A stretch of 64,000 nt of DNA from Pseudobutyrivibrio ruminis (GTDB lineage Bacteria; Bacillota; Clostridia; Lachnospirales; Lachnospiraceae). Positions 30,943-41,800 of the stretch are shown here, piece after piece. Below the pieces are notes generated by a model. It was not told where the DNA came from. It searched no databases and was given only the letters and a program-made list of their open reading frames with translations. Positions within the stretch are counted from its first letter, which is position 1, and each line of letters opens with the position of its first letter. The stretch spans positions 62,001-126,000 of the forward strand of contig SVER01000005.1 in assembly GCA_015057315.1 (NCBI GenBank), in the 5' to 3' direction. The position numbers were made by a program, and so were the translations under genes.

Positions 30943-32468
30943 TCTATTCCTCCCTCAGCCTGCTTGATGGCGTTTACCACAGCCTTTGCTTTATTAATAC
31001 ATTCCACTGCTTCCTTCTCTGGCACAGAATCATATACTATGCCTGCTCCTGAGCGAATGTAAATGCTGTCATCCTTTTTATATACAAGCCTTATGGCAAT
31101 GCATACATCTAAGTTTCCTGAGAAATCCAGATAGCCTATAGCTCCACCATAAATTCCTCGCTTACTTTGCTCTAGTTCCTCTATTATCTGACATGCCCTG
31201 AACTTTGGTGCTCCTGAAAGGGTGCCTGCCGGAAGTATAGCATCCACTGCATCTATTGCATCCTTATCCTCAGAAAGCGCTCCCACCACAGTAGAGCCTA
31301 TGTGCATTACATGAGAGAATCGCTCTATATCCATGTATTTATCAACAACTACACTGCCGAGACTGGCGATTTTTCCAATATCATTCCTGCCTAGGTCTAC
31401 AAGCATATTGTGCTCTGCTCTCTCCTTTTCATCAGCAAGTAGCTCTGCCTCTAAAGCTTTGTCTTCCATAGCATCATTGCCCCTTGGCCTGGTGCCAGCC
31501 AGTGGAAATGTGCTTACCTTATTATCCTCTACCTTAACCAGCGTCTCTGGTGATGCACCTGCAATCTCTATATCGGAGCTGTTAAAATAAAACATATATG
31601 GAGATGGATTGCTGGCACGAAGCAACCTGTAGGTATCAAACAAACTTCCAGAAGCTTTGGCACTAAGCGGATTAGAAAGCACTACCTGAAAGATATCCCC
31701 TTCCTTAATATAGTGCTTAGCTTTTTCTACCATCTGACCATATTCTTCTGGTGTGAACTTTGGGGTGATTTCTGTCTTAAGTCTAATTGGTTCAAAATGC
31801 TTCTTTGTACCATTTTGTAATAGATACTTAATCTCAAGAAGCTTGTTATAAGCCCTTTCGTACTTAATATTAAGCTCGTCAAAGCCTTCATTAAAATCAT
31901 CGGTATAAGGGATTTTTTCATCCACCATTACACCTGTAATCAAATAGATTTTCTGCCTGAAATTATCAAATGCAATAACATCATCAAAGAGCATTAAATC
32001 CATGTCTTTGAAATCATCCTCACTATCGCATTTTAATCCAAGCTTAGGCTCAGCATACTTAATATAATCATAGGAAAAATATCCCACAAGTCCTCCTGTA
32101 AATGTGGGAAAGCCTTCAACCCTCGGAGTCTTGTATTTGGCAAGAATTTCCCTCAAGGTCTCATTTGGATGCTTTACATTTCTTTCTTCTATTAAAGCCT
32201 TGTTTCCTCCATTGTTTTCCTTGATTAACAGCTTGCCATCAGAACAGGTTATCTCCAGCTTAGGATTAAATCCTAAGAAAGTATATCGTCCCCATGTTTC
32301 TGATTGGCTTGCGCTTTCTAACAGATAGCATTGATTACTTGTGTTTCTGATAATTCTCATAACCTCTATTGGGGTGTAGCCGTCGGAAAGCATTTCAATC
32401 ATTACAGGGATTCTTTTGTAATCTCCCTTTTTAGATAAATTTCTTACCTCATCAATACTAGGATGCAT
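30939..32468 (-). CDS. trpE: Anthranilate synthase component I
   Basis: GDIFQVVLSNPLSA, PLAGTRPRG, DLGRNDIGKIA, GTLSGAPK. Confidence 0.94.
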   Translation of the reverse strand: MHPSIDEVRNLSKKGDYKRIPVMIEMLSDGYTPIEVMRIIRNTSNQCYLLESASQSETWGRYTFLGFNPKLEITCSDGKLLIKENNGGNKALIEERNVKHPNETLREILAKYKTPRVEGFPTFTGGLVGYFSYDYIKYAEPKLGLKCDSEDDFKDMDLMLFDDVIAFDNFRQKIYLITGVMVDEKIPYTDDFNEGFDELNIKYERAYNKLLEIKYLLQNGTKKHFEPIRLKTEITPKFTPEEYGQMVEKAKHYIKEGDIFQVVLSNPLSAKASGSLFDTYRLLRASNPSPYMFYFNSSDIEIAGASPETLVKVEDNKVSTFPLAGTRPRGNDAMEDKALEAELLADEKERAEHNMLVDLGRNDIGKIASLGSVVVDKYMDIERFSHVMHIGSTVVGALSEDKDAIDAVDAILPAGTLSGAPKFRACQIIEELEQSKRGIYGGAIGYLDFSGNLDVCIAIRLVYKKDDSIYIRSGAGIVYDSVPEKEAVECINKAKAVVNAIKQAEGGIE

Positions 32469-33234
32469 GGTAAGCCTCCTTTATGTCCTTAACAAATCTG
32501 CCAACTTCCTTTGGTGAATCCTTACCATATTTTTCAATCATACGAACAATTGCCGAACCAACGATGGCGCCATCGGAAATACCTGCCATAGTAGCTGCCT
32601 GTTTCGGATTTGAAATGCCAAAGCCTACTGCACATGGTACATCAGTATTCTTTCTAACGCGCTCTACCAAATCTTTAATATTGCTGTTTATCTCTGCTCT
32701 TGTTCCTGTAACTCCAAGGCTGGATACCACATAGATAAATCCCTTTGCTTCCTTTGCAATCATATCGATTCGCTCCTTTGATGTAGGGGCAATCATAGAT
32801 ATAAAATCAACATCATATTCCATTGCAACCACCTCAAACTCAGCCTTTTCCTCAAAAGGAACATCTGGAAGAATTATTCCATCAATACCTGCATTCTTAC
32901 AATTTGCAAAGAATCTATCCTTGCCATAAGAGAAAACCACATTGGCATAGGTCATAAATACAAGTGGTATTTTTACTGTTTCCCTAAGCTCTGCAACCAT
33001 ACCAAAAATATCATCTGTAGTAATTCCATTTAAAAGTGCTCTAATATTTGCACCTTGAATTACAGGTCCTTCAGCTGTAGGGTCAGAAAAAGGAATACCA
33101 AGCTCAATTAAATCTGCACCATTTGCTTCCATCTCTATAACAAGCTTCTTAGTTGTCTCCAAATCAGGGTCACCGCATGTAATAAATGGAATAAATGCCT
33201 TCTTATTGTTAAATGCTTCTGCTATCTTACTCAT
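32458..33234 (-). CDS. trpA: Tryptophan synthase alpha subunit
   Basis: [42 protein letters not shown]. Confidence 0.95.
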   Translation of the reverse strand: MSKIAEAFNNKKAFIPFITCGDPDLETTKKLVIEMEANGADLIELGIPFSDPTAEGPVIQGANIRALLNGITTDDIFGMVAELRETVKIPLVFMTYANVVFSYGKDRFFANCKNAGIDGIILPDVPFEEKAEFEVVAMEYDVDFISMIAPTSKERIDMIAKEAKGFIYVVSSLGVTGTRAEINSNIKDLVERVRKNTDVPCAVGFGISNPKQAATMAGISDGAIVGSAIVRMIEKYGKDSPKEVGRFVKDIKEAYHAS

Positions 33235-35041
33235 GGATATCCTCCCCTCTGTAACGTGCTATTGCTGCACAATCCTTGTCGCCTCTTCCTGAAACTGTAA
33301 CAATGATAATCTGATCTTTATTCATTGTAGGTGCAAGCTTCTTCGCATATGCGATAGCGTGGCTTGACTCGATTGCTGCAATGATTCCTTCTGTTTTGGC
33401 AATATACTCAAATGCCTCTACCGCTTCCTCATCTGTTACCGGTACATATTTTGCTCTGCCGATATCATGAAGATATGCATGCTCTGGTCCAACTCCTGGA
33501 TAATCCAAGCCAGCAGAAATTGAATAGACAGGTGCAATCTGACCATATTCATCCTGGCAGAAATATGATTTCATTCCATGGAATATACCAATCTTTCCTG
33601 TATTTACTGTTGCTGCTGTCTCAAATGTATCAATGCCTCTTCCTGCGGCCTCACAACCTATAAGCTCAACTCCCTCATCATTAATATAGTGATAAAAGCT
33701 TCCTATAGCATTACTTCCACCACCAACACAGGCAATAACAGCATCAGGCAATTTTCCCTCTGCCTCAAGAATCTGGCTTCTGCTTTCCTTAGAAATAATA
33801 GCCTGGAAATCTCTTACGATAGTTGGAAATGGATGAGGTCCCATTACTGAACCAAGGCAGTAGTGTGTGTCATCTATTCGGCTAGTCCATTCTCTCATAG
33901 CCTCTGAAACTGCATCCTTAAGTGTGGCTGTACCTGATGTTACAGGAATTACCTCTGCTCCAAGAAGTCTCATACGATACACATTAAGAGCCTGTCTTTC
34001 GGTATCTTCCTTTCCCATAAAAACAACACAGTCCATGCCAAGTAAAGCTGCTGCTGTAGCTGTTGCAACACCGTGCTGACCTGCACCTGTTTCTGCAATC
34101 AGTCTAGTCTTTCCCATCTTCTTTGCAAGAAGTGCCTGTCCTAGTACATTGTTAATCTTGTGGCTTCCTGTATGGTTCAAATCCTCTCGCTTAAGATAAA
34201 TCTTGGCACCACCAAGGTCTTCAGTCATCTTCTTAGCATAATATAGAAGGCTTGGTCTTCCAGCATAATTATTAAGAAGATCTGTAAGCTCCCTGTTAAA
34301 CTCTGGGTCATTCTTATAATGATTGTAGGCTTTCTCCAGCTCAATTACTGCATTCATAAGTGTCTCTGGAATATACTGTCCACCATGTACACCAAATCTT
34401 CCATTGCTGTTTTCTGCTACTTCATCTTTTCTAACTGCTACTTCATCTTTTCTAACTGCTTCTACAAACTGCTTCATTTTATTCTTATCCTTATGACTAT
34501 CTGTCTCAATACCAGTGCTGACATCCACTGCGTATGGCTTTGTTATCTCGATGGCATCTGCTACATTTTCCTTATTAAGACCACCTGCAAGAATAAATGG
34601 TCTATCAAGATATGTAAGAAGTTTCAAATCTTTGATTGGAACTCCATCGCCGCTTCCTGCATCAATCATAATCATATCTGCTGCTGACTTTTCTGCCTTA
34701 ATTAATTCTTCTGGAGAATTAGCATTAAAGGTCTTGATAACAGGAATATTGTTATCCATAAGCTCTTTGATGTAATCCTCATCCTCATGACCGTGAAGCT
34801 GCGCCACATCAATAATGTTTTCTGTGTAAAGCTCCTCCACTGTGCTTGTAGGCGCATCCACAAATACACCAACAGCCTTGATTTCAGGATTAAGAAGGCT
34901 TTTTAGTTTCTTGGCCTGAGCCTTAGATACATTTCTTCTACTCTTATCATAAAATACAAAGCCAATGTATTCTGGCTTTAGCTCATTAGCATTTTTGATA
35001 TCTTCTTCTCTTGTGAGTCCACATAGCTTTATGTTTGTCAT
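33227..35041 (-). CDS. trpFB: Phosphoribosylanthranilate isomerase - tryptophan synthase beta fusion (TrpF::TrpB)
   Basis: N-term [12 protein letters not shown]...[13 protein letters not shown] (TrpF); C-term [16 protein letters not shown]...[14 protein letters not shown]...[10 protein letters not shown] (TrpB); one uninterrupted ORF. Confidence 0.93.
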   Translation of the reverse strand: MTNIKLCGLTREEDIKNANELKPEYIGFVFYDKSRRNVSKAQAKKLKSLLNPEIKAVGVFVDAPTSTVEELYTENIIDVAQLHGHEDEDYIKELMDNNIPVIKTFNANSPEELIKAEKSAADMIMIDAGSGDGVPIKDLKLLTYLDRPFILAGGLNKENVADAIEITKPYAVDVSTGIETDSHKDKNKMKQFVEAVRKDEVAVRKDEVAENSNGRFGVHGGQYIPETLMNAVIELEKAYNHYKNDPEFNRELTDLLNNYAGRPSLLYYAKKMTEDLGGAKIYLKREDLNHTGSHKINNVLGQALLAKKMGKTRLIAETGAGQHGVATATAAALLGMDCVVFMGKEDTERQALNVYRMRLLGAEVIPVTSGTATLKDAVSEAMREWTSRIDDTHYCLGSVMGPHPFPTIVRDFQAIISKESRSQILEAEGKLPDAVIACVGGGSNAIGSFYHYINDEGVELIGCEAAGRGIDTFETAATVNTGKIGIFHGMKSYFCQDEYGQIAPVYSISAGLDYPGVGPEHAYLHDIGRAKYVPVTDEEAVEAFEYIAKTEGIIAAIESSHAIAYAKKLAPTMNKDQIIIVTVSGRGDKDCAAIARYRGEDIHE

Positions 35042-35823
35042 CTTAATGTCCCCCTTAATTCTGCTAGTTTAGTTTTCTTATCAGTAGCTCTCATAAGTGT
35101 TTCACCGATTAATACCGCATTTACCTTGGCATCTTGTAATGCTTTTACATCATCACCTGTACTGATCCCACTTTCTGATACAAAAATTATGTTTTCAGGA
35201 ATCATCTGTCGTAAGCGTTTACTGTTTGATGTATCTACTGAAAAATCCTTAAGGTTGCGATTGTTTACACCAATTACCCTAGCCCCTGCAGCTACTGCCA
35301 TCTTTATTTCTTCTTCATCATGGGCTTCAACTAAAGCGCTGATTCCAAGCTCATCGCAAATCTTAATATAGCTTGCTATCTGCTCTTTCCTTAGAATGGC
35401 ACATATAAGCAGCACTGCCTTTGCACCAAGTAGCTTGGCTTCGTAAATCATGTATTCATCTACAGTAAAATCTTTTCTGATGCATGGAATATTTACCGTA
35501 TTTGCGATAGCCTTCAAATACTCATCACTTCCTAAAAACCATTTAGGCTCTGTTAGAACTGAGATACAATCCGCTCCTGCTTCTTCGTATTCTTTTGCAA
35601 TACTTAGATAATCAAATTTCTCTGCAATTATCCCCTTTGATGGAGATGCCTTTTTGCACTCACAGATAAAAGCGATATCGTCTTTACGAAGTGCTTTTTC
35701 AAATTCAAAATTCCCCTTGGGAAGGCTTAGAGCCTCTTCCTTTATCACATCAAGTGATTTATTTTTCATTCTCTCAGCAACCCTTGTTTTAGCATGCTCA
35801 GCTAATTGATCTAGTATATTCAT
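35038..35823 (-). CDS. trpC: Indole-3-glycerol phosphate synthase
   Basis: [47 protein letters not shown]. Confidence 0.94.
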   Translation of the reverse strand: MNILDQLAEHAKTRVAERMKNKSLDVIKEEALSLPKGNFEFEKALRKDDIAFICECKKASPSKGIIAEKFDYLSIAKEYEEAGADCISVLTEPKWFLGSDEYLKAIANTVNIPCIRKDFTVDEYMIYEAKLLGAKAVLLICAILRKEQIASYIKICDELGISALVEAHDEEEIKMAVAAGARVIGVNNRNLKDFSVDTSNSKRLRQMIPENIIFVSESGISTGDDVKALQDAKVNAVLIGETLMRATDKKTKLAELRGTLR

Positions 35824-35832
35824 AGGCTCTCC

Positions 35833-36900
35833 TTAGCAAGCTCCACTTACAGCATTTGAAATCTCATCTATCTTATCCTCTGAAATCTCGTTACTTACAA
35901 GAATTAGCTTTTCTAGTGTCTTAAGCGCCTTGCCAGAATCAATTATCTCCTTAGCAAGCTCTACACCGTCCTTAAAGCTATCAGCCTTACCGCCAATATA
36001 AAGTGCTGCACCTGCATTAAGTAACACAGCATTTCTCTTGTGACCCTTTGCTCCATTTAGGATATCCTTTGTAATCTTGGCATTTTCCTCTGGTGTGCCA
36101 CCCTTTAAATCATCCTTTGAGCATTTCTCAAATCCAAAATCCTCAGGAGTGATTGTATATGTTTTGTACCATCCATCATTAATCTCACAAATCTTAGTAT
36201 CAGCTGAAAGAGAAATCTCATCCAACTTATCCATACCGTACACTACCATTCCTCTTTTTACTCCCAGATTTATTAAAACCTGTGCAAGTGGCTCAACCAG
36301 ATATTCATCATACACACCAAGAAGCTGCATTGAAGGTGTAGCAGGATTTGTAAGAGGTCCTAGTATATTAAATACCGTTCTAAATCCAAGTTCTTTTCTG
36401 ATAGCACCTACATATTTCATTGATGTGTGATACTTCTGTGCAAAGAAGAAGCACATTCCCACCTCATTCAATAGCTCTACACATTTCTCCGGGCTTTGAT
36501 TAATATTTACTCCAAGGGCTTCTAGGCAATCTGCTGTTCCACAAAGTGAAGATGCTGCTCTGTTACCGTGCTTTGCCACCTTCATACCTGCAGCTGCAGC
36601 AACTAATGCTGATGTTGTAGAAATATTAAAGCTATGTGCGTTATCTCCACCAGTTCCTACTATCTCAAACACATCCATACCTGTGTTTACCTTGATAGCA
36701 TGCTCTCTCATTGCAGCTGCACATCCTGCAATTTCATCTGTTGTTTCCGCTCTGGCACTTTTTGTAGAAAGTGCTGCTAGAAATGCGGCATTCTGTGTTG
36801 GAGAAGTCTCTCCCCCCATAATCTCATTCATTACTGTGTAGGCCTCATCATAAGTAAGGTCCTCTTTGTTTACAATTTTTACAATAGCCTCTTTAATCAT
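35833..36900 (-). CDS. trpD: Anthranilate phosphoribosyltransferase
   Basis: [44 protein letters not shown]. Confidence 0.94.
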   Translation of the reverse strand: MIKEAIVKIVNKEDLTYDEAYTVMNEIMGGETSPTQNAAFLAALSTKSARAETTDEIAGCAAAMREHAIKVNTGMDVFEIVGTGGDNAHSFNISTTSALVAAAAGMKVAKHGNRAASSLCGTADCLEALGVNINQSPEKCVELLNEVGMCFFFAQKYHTSMKYVGAIRKELGFRTVFNILGPLTNPATPSMQLLGVYDEYLVEPLAQVLINLGVKRGMVVYGMDKLDEISLSADTKICEINDGWYKTYTITPEDFGFEKCSKDDLKGGTPEENAKITKDILNGAKGHKRNAVLLNAGAALYIGGKADSFKDGVELAKEIIDSGKALKTLEKLILVSNEISEDKIDEISNAVSGAC

Positions 36901-36914
36901 GTTTACCTCCTATT

Positions 36915-36966
36915 AAAGGCTTCCCCTTTTTAGGTGGAAGCTGTCAGCGCAGCTGACTGATGAGGG
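36915..36966. repeat. Partial copy (one monomer) of the CCCTCATC/CTTCCCC palindromic repeat
   Basis: AAGGCTTCCCCTTTTTAGGTGGAAGCTGTCAGCGCAGCTGACTGATGAGGG, homologous to the right half of 20435-20533. Confidence 0.85.
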
Positions 36967-36986
36967 TTTCTATCATACTTTTGTAT

Positions 36987-37313
36987 AAAAAAAGTCCTTG
37001 ATAGAAACCAGTTTCTAGTTTCTATCAAGGACGAATAATCTAATCCGCGGTGCCACCTTGAATTCATAGGCTAGCCTATGCTCTTACAGGATACCATCAT
37101 ACCCCTGGCTACTAACGTAAGCCTTACGTCGTGCAATACTCTGAACTTAATCATTTCCTCACGCCCTCAGGAGTCCATTCCCTAATTGCTATCATACCGC
37201 ATCCCACCATCGCGGCTCTCTACCATGAATCACAAAGAGGTACTCCTCTCCCTCATCGGTTTAATACTTTATTGTGTTGAAGTAACTATACCATTTGGAA
37301 TATTTGTTGTCAA
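36987..37313 (-). promoter_or_regulatory. trp operon promoter + tryptophan T-box riboswitch + terminator
   Basis: Minus strand TTGACA-17-TATAGT (37313-37285); specifier region GGGAATGGACTCC with UGG (37177-37175); T-box AAGGTGGCACCGCGG (37045-37060); terminator GTCCTTGATAGAAACTAGAAACTGGTTTCTATCAAGGACTTTTTTT. Confidence 0.93.
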
Positions 37314-37324
37314 CAATTATTTTT

Positions 37325-37630
37325 TTTATTATTTATTACTAACTCAACAAGCACAGTCCACACACCTGCTATGCCTAATTGGATTCTTCTGTCACAGAGC
37401 TAACGTATTTAATGGATTTAGCGAACCTCTTGTGAAAGAATTCCTTGAAATTTGGTACATTTCTGTCACAAACACCCTAATAAATCCATTGTTTTCGCCT
37501 TCCCTGTGACAGAAATTCACTATATTGCTTACTTTTCTGTCACAGCATCCCCTACAAGCCTTATATTTTCGTTTTCCATGTGACATAATTATTTATTTCC
37601 TACCTTAAATCGATATTTTCCCTTTCCCTT
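37325..37630. repeat. Long direct repeat copy A (~300 bp; partner at 42199-42504) containing three 54-nt units at 74-bp spacing
   Basis: No indels and about 7 mismatches to copy B over the core 37337-37630; internal TTCTGTCACA at 37387/37461/37535 and TGTGA(C/A)A at 37431/37505/37579. Confidence 0.93.
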
Positions 37631-37927
37631 ACCTTGGACTGGTGTGATAATATCTAAATCTTTCATTAGTTTGATAATCTTATGTGCTCTAACCGATTTT
37701 ATATCAAGCACATGCTCTACATCAGACCTCCCAAAATACTCGCAATCAACTAGTTCCATATACAATTTGATTATTTGCTTTTTTGAAATATTGGAAATTG
37801 TGTCAAGTTCATTTCTGTCCTTAATAGTTTTATTAAATATATTATTTATATAAGCTTCTCTCGCATCAATGTTCACTTTTTCATCACGAATGTTCACTTT
37901 TTTGATTTGAATATTCTCTTTTTTCAT
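37589..37927 (-). CDS. Winged-helix-type C-terminal module of a Fic protein, in a different frame from the main fic ORF
   Basis: SVRAHKIIKLMKDLDIITPVQGKGKGKYRFKV; overlaps the fic ORF 3' end at two A6 tracts; no clear Shine-Dalgarno of its own. Confidence 0.6.
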   Translation of the reverse strand: MKKENIQIKKVNIRDEKVNIDAREAYINNIFNKTIKDRNELDTISNISKKQIIKLYMELVDCEYFGRSDVEHVLDIKSVRAHKIIKLMKDLDIITPVQGKGKGKYRFKVGNK

Positions 37928-38771
37928 TCAATGTTTTATTTTTCTCAAAATTATACTTTCCACTTATATGCATTTCTCTATTATGCAACTCATTGTTTTC
38001 ATCTAGCAAAAGATTTCTAAGAAAAATCTCAACATACTCTGTTGTCTCATGAATACCTTTTGGCAAATTAGAATAATTTGCCCTTACTAGCGCATTCCTA
38101 AAATACCATGCATTTTCAGCATATATATCATTGGTAGCATCAAATCCCAAAGTTCTTAAATACTTAATAAAAAATACAGCAGTAGTTCTTGTGTTTCCTT
38201 CTTTAAATACATGAATCTGCCAAAGATTGGATACAAATCTAGCTAAGTGTTTTATTACTTCATTAATCTCTAACCCCTTATACGAAAACTCACGCTCAAC
38301 TGATAAATCATATTCTAGGGTTTCTTTTAAATCTAAAGCGCTTCCGTAAGTGACAGTGTCTCCATCTAAAACCCATTCTTTTTTTGTGACATTATAATCT
38401 CTAATTGTTCCAGCGTGCTCAAATATTCCACTAAAAAGCCTTTTATGGATTGAAAGATACTGGTTAGGCGTAAATGTAAAAGCATTTTCAGATAATATAG
38501 CAGCTATTCTTGCAGAAACTTTATCGGCCTCCTCCACTCTACTATCATCTTCTTTTACAGGCTTATGTTCGTAATAAGTATTTAGTAACTCTTGCGCTTC
38601 TTCAAAAGATATTTCTCCTTCGATATTTCGAATAGCAGTATCTTTCAAATAGTCAGATGTTTTCAAACCATCGACAGCTTGTAGTCCGATAGCCGTATTC
38701 CATGCATTGCCTTTTTCTCTTTTGCTAGGCTCTAACTGCTTATAATATTCTTCAAATGGATCGCGTTCCAT
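37884..38771 (-). CDS. Fic/DOC family protein with N-terminal VbhA-like antitoxin segment
   Basis: WQIHVFKEGNTRTTAVFF Fic motif variant; NAWNTAIGLQAVDGLKTSDYLKDTAIRNIEGEISFEEAQELLNTYY; GGAGG RBS before ATG at 38771. Confidence 0.88.
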   Translation of the reverse strand: MERDPFEEYYKQLEPSKREKGNAWNTAIGLQAVDGLKTSDYLKDTAIRNIEGEISFEEAQELLNTYYEHKPVKEDDSRVEEADKVSARIAAILSENAFTFTPNQYLSIHKRLFSGIFEHAGTIRDYNVTKKEWVLDGDTVTYGSALDLKETLEYDLSVEREFSYKGLEINEVIKHLARFVSNLWQIHVFKEGNTRTTAVFFIKYLRTLGFDATNDIYAENAWYFRNALVRANYSNLPKGIHETTEYVEIFLRNLLLDENNELHNREMHISGKYNFEKNKTLNEKREYSNQKSEHS

Positions 38772-38801
38772 AGAAACCTCCAATATAAAATAAAAGAACA
38801 A

Positions 38802-41800
38802 TTATTCTTCATCAAAATAAATATCCTCAAAGAACTCTCTATTGGGGCTCTCTAGATATTCTTTGATTGCCTTCAATTGTCTTTTTGTAATACACTCATC
38901 ATAATGATTACCTTCATAGGTCATATGTAATACAGGATAGCGTTCTTTTGTTCTAAGCATATAATGATTATCAATAAGCCATTGTATAAGTGCTCTTAAA
39001 TCATCTTTGGAAATATTAGAATAGATTCCGTATTCCTCTACTAAATTCAAATCATATTTAACTATTGTTTTAGCTTCAAAACCCCGCAACACCCCAATCA
39101 ATACAGTTATACCGAAAAATCTTCTTTCACTAATATGTTTTAATGCTAAAATTACATTTTTTACCAATTCATGCAAATCATTCCCTTTATAGGTAATGAG
39201 CTCATTAATCTTTTTCTTCCTAGAGATATCAATTCTATCACTAGATTCGTTTTCAGAATCAGAATTTGATTTATCTGTTTTTTTCTCAGTATTTAATATA
39301 TTTACCTTTTCTGGCGCCATATTCATTAGAGTATAATAATCCATACTACTAATCATATTATTACATCCAGAACCATTAGGCTTGTAATTTGTACATCCTA
39401 GAAAATATCCATTTTTCCCTTTTCTAACTATAAGATAACCATCTACGCATTTATCACATTTCATTATGGACATTTTTCCAGCAGCAATTTCGTTAGTCAT
39501 GAAACTACATATCTCTGGCTCATTAGTACACATATAAAGTCTCAAACCATAAGCCCTTTTATACCTAAACTGCAATGGATATCCACATATAGGACAAGTC
39601 TTCTTTGTAAATGAACTCTTTACCTCTTCCTCATTCCAAGTGCCATTTAGAACAACGTTCTTATAATCTCTCTTTATTTCTAATAAAAACTCAGATGGAT
39701 TTTTTTCTGGAGCTATGCAATATACTCTGTTTTTAGTGCGTGTCAATGCCACATAAAATAGTCTCCGCTCTTCGGCATAATCAATAGACCTGTCCCCTTT
39801 AATTACAAAAGACAAGACAGGATCATCCTCTATTTTAGAGGGAAAACCATATAGTTCATTTTTACCATTTATTATAATAACGTCATCGTATCCAAGCCCT
39901 TTTGATGAATGAACGGTCATAAAAGTCATCTTTAACTTAGGATATTTAACAGAGGTAATCTTTGTTCCCCTATACTGGTACTCAAAAAGACCTGAACGTT
40001 CTAACAAATCAGCGTCAAAGCCAAAACGCCCTAGTATCAATATTGTGCCATTTTTTCTATTATTTTCCTTATTGTACGCTAAAATTTGCTCAATAGCTGT
40101 TTCAACAGCTTTCGCCATTGCATAATTTTTTCCTGAATATTTATCAGCCCCAGGAATCTTATAATCACTATCATAAGTGTAAATTATTACAGGGTCATCA
40201 ATTCGCTTAGGTGATTCAAGTGATTTTGTAATCTGAGTAGGATTCTTTTGTATAAATCCCCCTGCTATATCAATAACATCTTGAGCATTCCTATATGTCT
40301 TAACGATTTTAAGAAGCTTAGCATAGCCCATCTTTTCTTTAAACTGTGTAAATAATGTAATATCAGACCCGCTAAACGCATATATAGATTGCCAATCATC
40401 TCCAACTGCTATTATCTTCCCATCACATACTTCAGAAAGTGCCTTTGTTAAATCAAATCTTTGTCGCGATATATCTTGATACTCATCAACAATAATATAC
40501 TTAAAATTAAGGCGTTGCTTCATTTCCTTAACTTCTCTTAAGACACGTGCTGACTCATTAATCATATCTTCAAAATCTACAGCGTCATTTTCTTTCAAGT
40601 ATCTTTGATACTCTAAATAACAATCTTGACATATATTTAAAAACAACCTGGACCTAACATTTTGAGTTGAGTGATACATCCTATCAAATTCCTCAGCAGT
40701 ATATCCATTTGTCTTAAAATTATGTATAAAGCGACATATAAGATTTATAAGCTTTCTTATATACCTTGACTCCTCTGAAGAAATAAGTTTTGCCATTATT
40801 TCCTCATTTGACTTAGGTGTAAGTTCTATTCCAGCCTCTATTAATTGTTCCTTTAAATGTTCTGTAATAGACTTATGATCTTTATACGAAGAAAAAGTAT
40901 ATATAAGTTTAGTATTATGAGTCCTATGGAGCATTACTTTATCATTAACATGTTTCTTATAATTTTCCAAATCTTCTGCTGAAAATAAAGTATTATTTCC
41001 ATCTTCTGAAATTCCAAAATGTTCAATATATATGACCTCTTCACCCTGCTTAATTAAGAAATCAGGTGTATAAGGGCGTTTCATTCCTGGAATAACATAT
41101 GGATATTTGGGTTCGTATTCATATTCAACATTATTTAAATATAAGAAATTAGCAATTTCAACTTCTTGATATGACCTAACAATTTCATTTCTGATAGTAA
41201 CCTTCTTCTTTGTCCTCGTATCAACAATATCTTGCTTGATTTCATCAAAATCACTTTTCATTGTTGAATAATTAGCCTTAGCAATTTTGTTAAAGAAAGC
41301 GTTTAAATCATCGCCCTCGTATGGTGCATCAAAATAAGAGGCAAAAAAACGAATCAAATTATTAACCATCGATTCATTCTTCATCACACTCTCTTTAAAA
41401 TAATCCAAAAGTAGAAAATATAATCGACTTTCATCGACTATATTTAATTTTTCTGGATTATTTATGTTTAGTATTGCATTACCTGTCGAATGAAAAGTTG
41501 CAATTGGGCAATCAATTTTTAAAGCCTTATTAATCTTATCTCTAAGTTCTCCAACAGCCTTATTTGTAAACGAAATCACCAAAATATCTTTAGGCTCAAT
41601 ATTTTTTCTTTCAACTAAATATTTTACTTTTGCAGCAACTGTAGTAGTTTTACCTGCACCAGCTCCTGCTATAACCAAACTATAATCTTCATCAGACAGT
41701 ACGACCTTTCTCTGGTCATCGTCTAGCGATATTACTGGATCAACCTCCCTTAATATATTATCCAAATAGTCTTTTTCAGATATTAATGCTTTTTCCAAAT

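Noticed and set aside
37392-37586. 64-aa ORF (MSHGKRKYKACRGCCDRKVSN...) and its near-identical twin at 42266-42460
   Set aside because: Both lie wholly inside the 74-bp-period noncoding repeat array. The period is not a multiple of 3 and the twin identity simply reflects the direct repeat; there is no RBS support.
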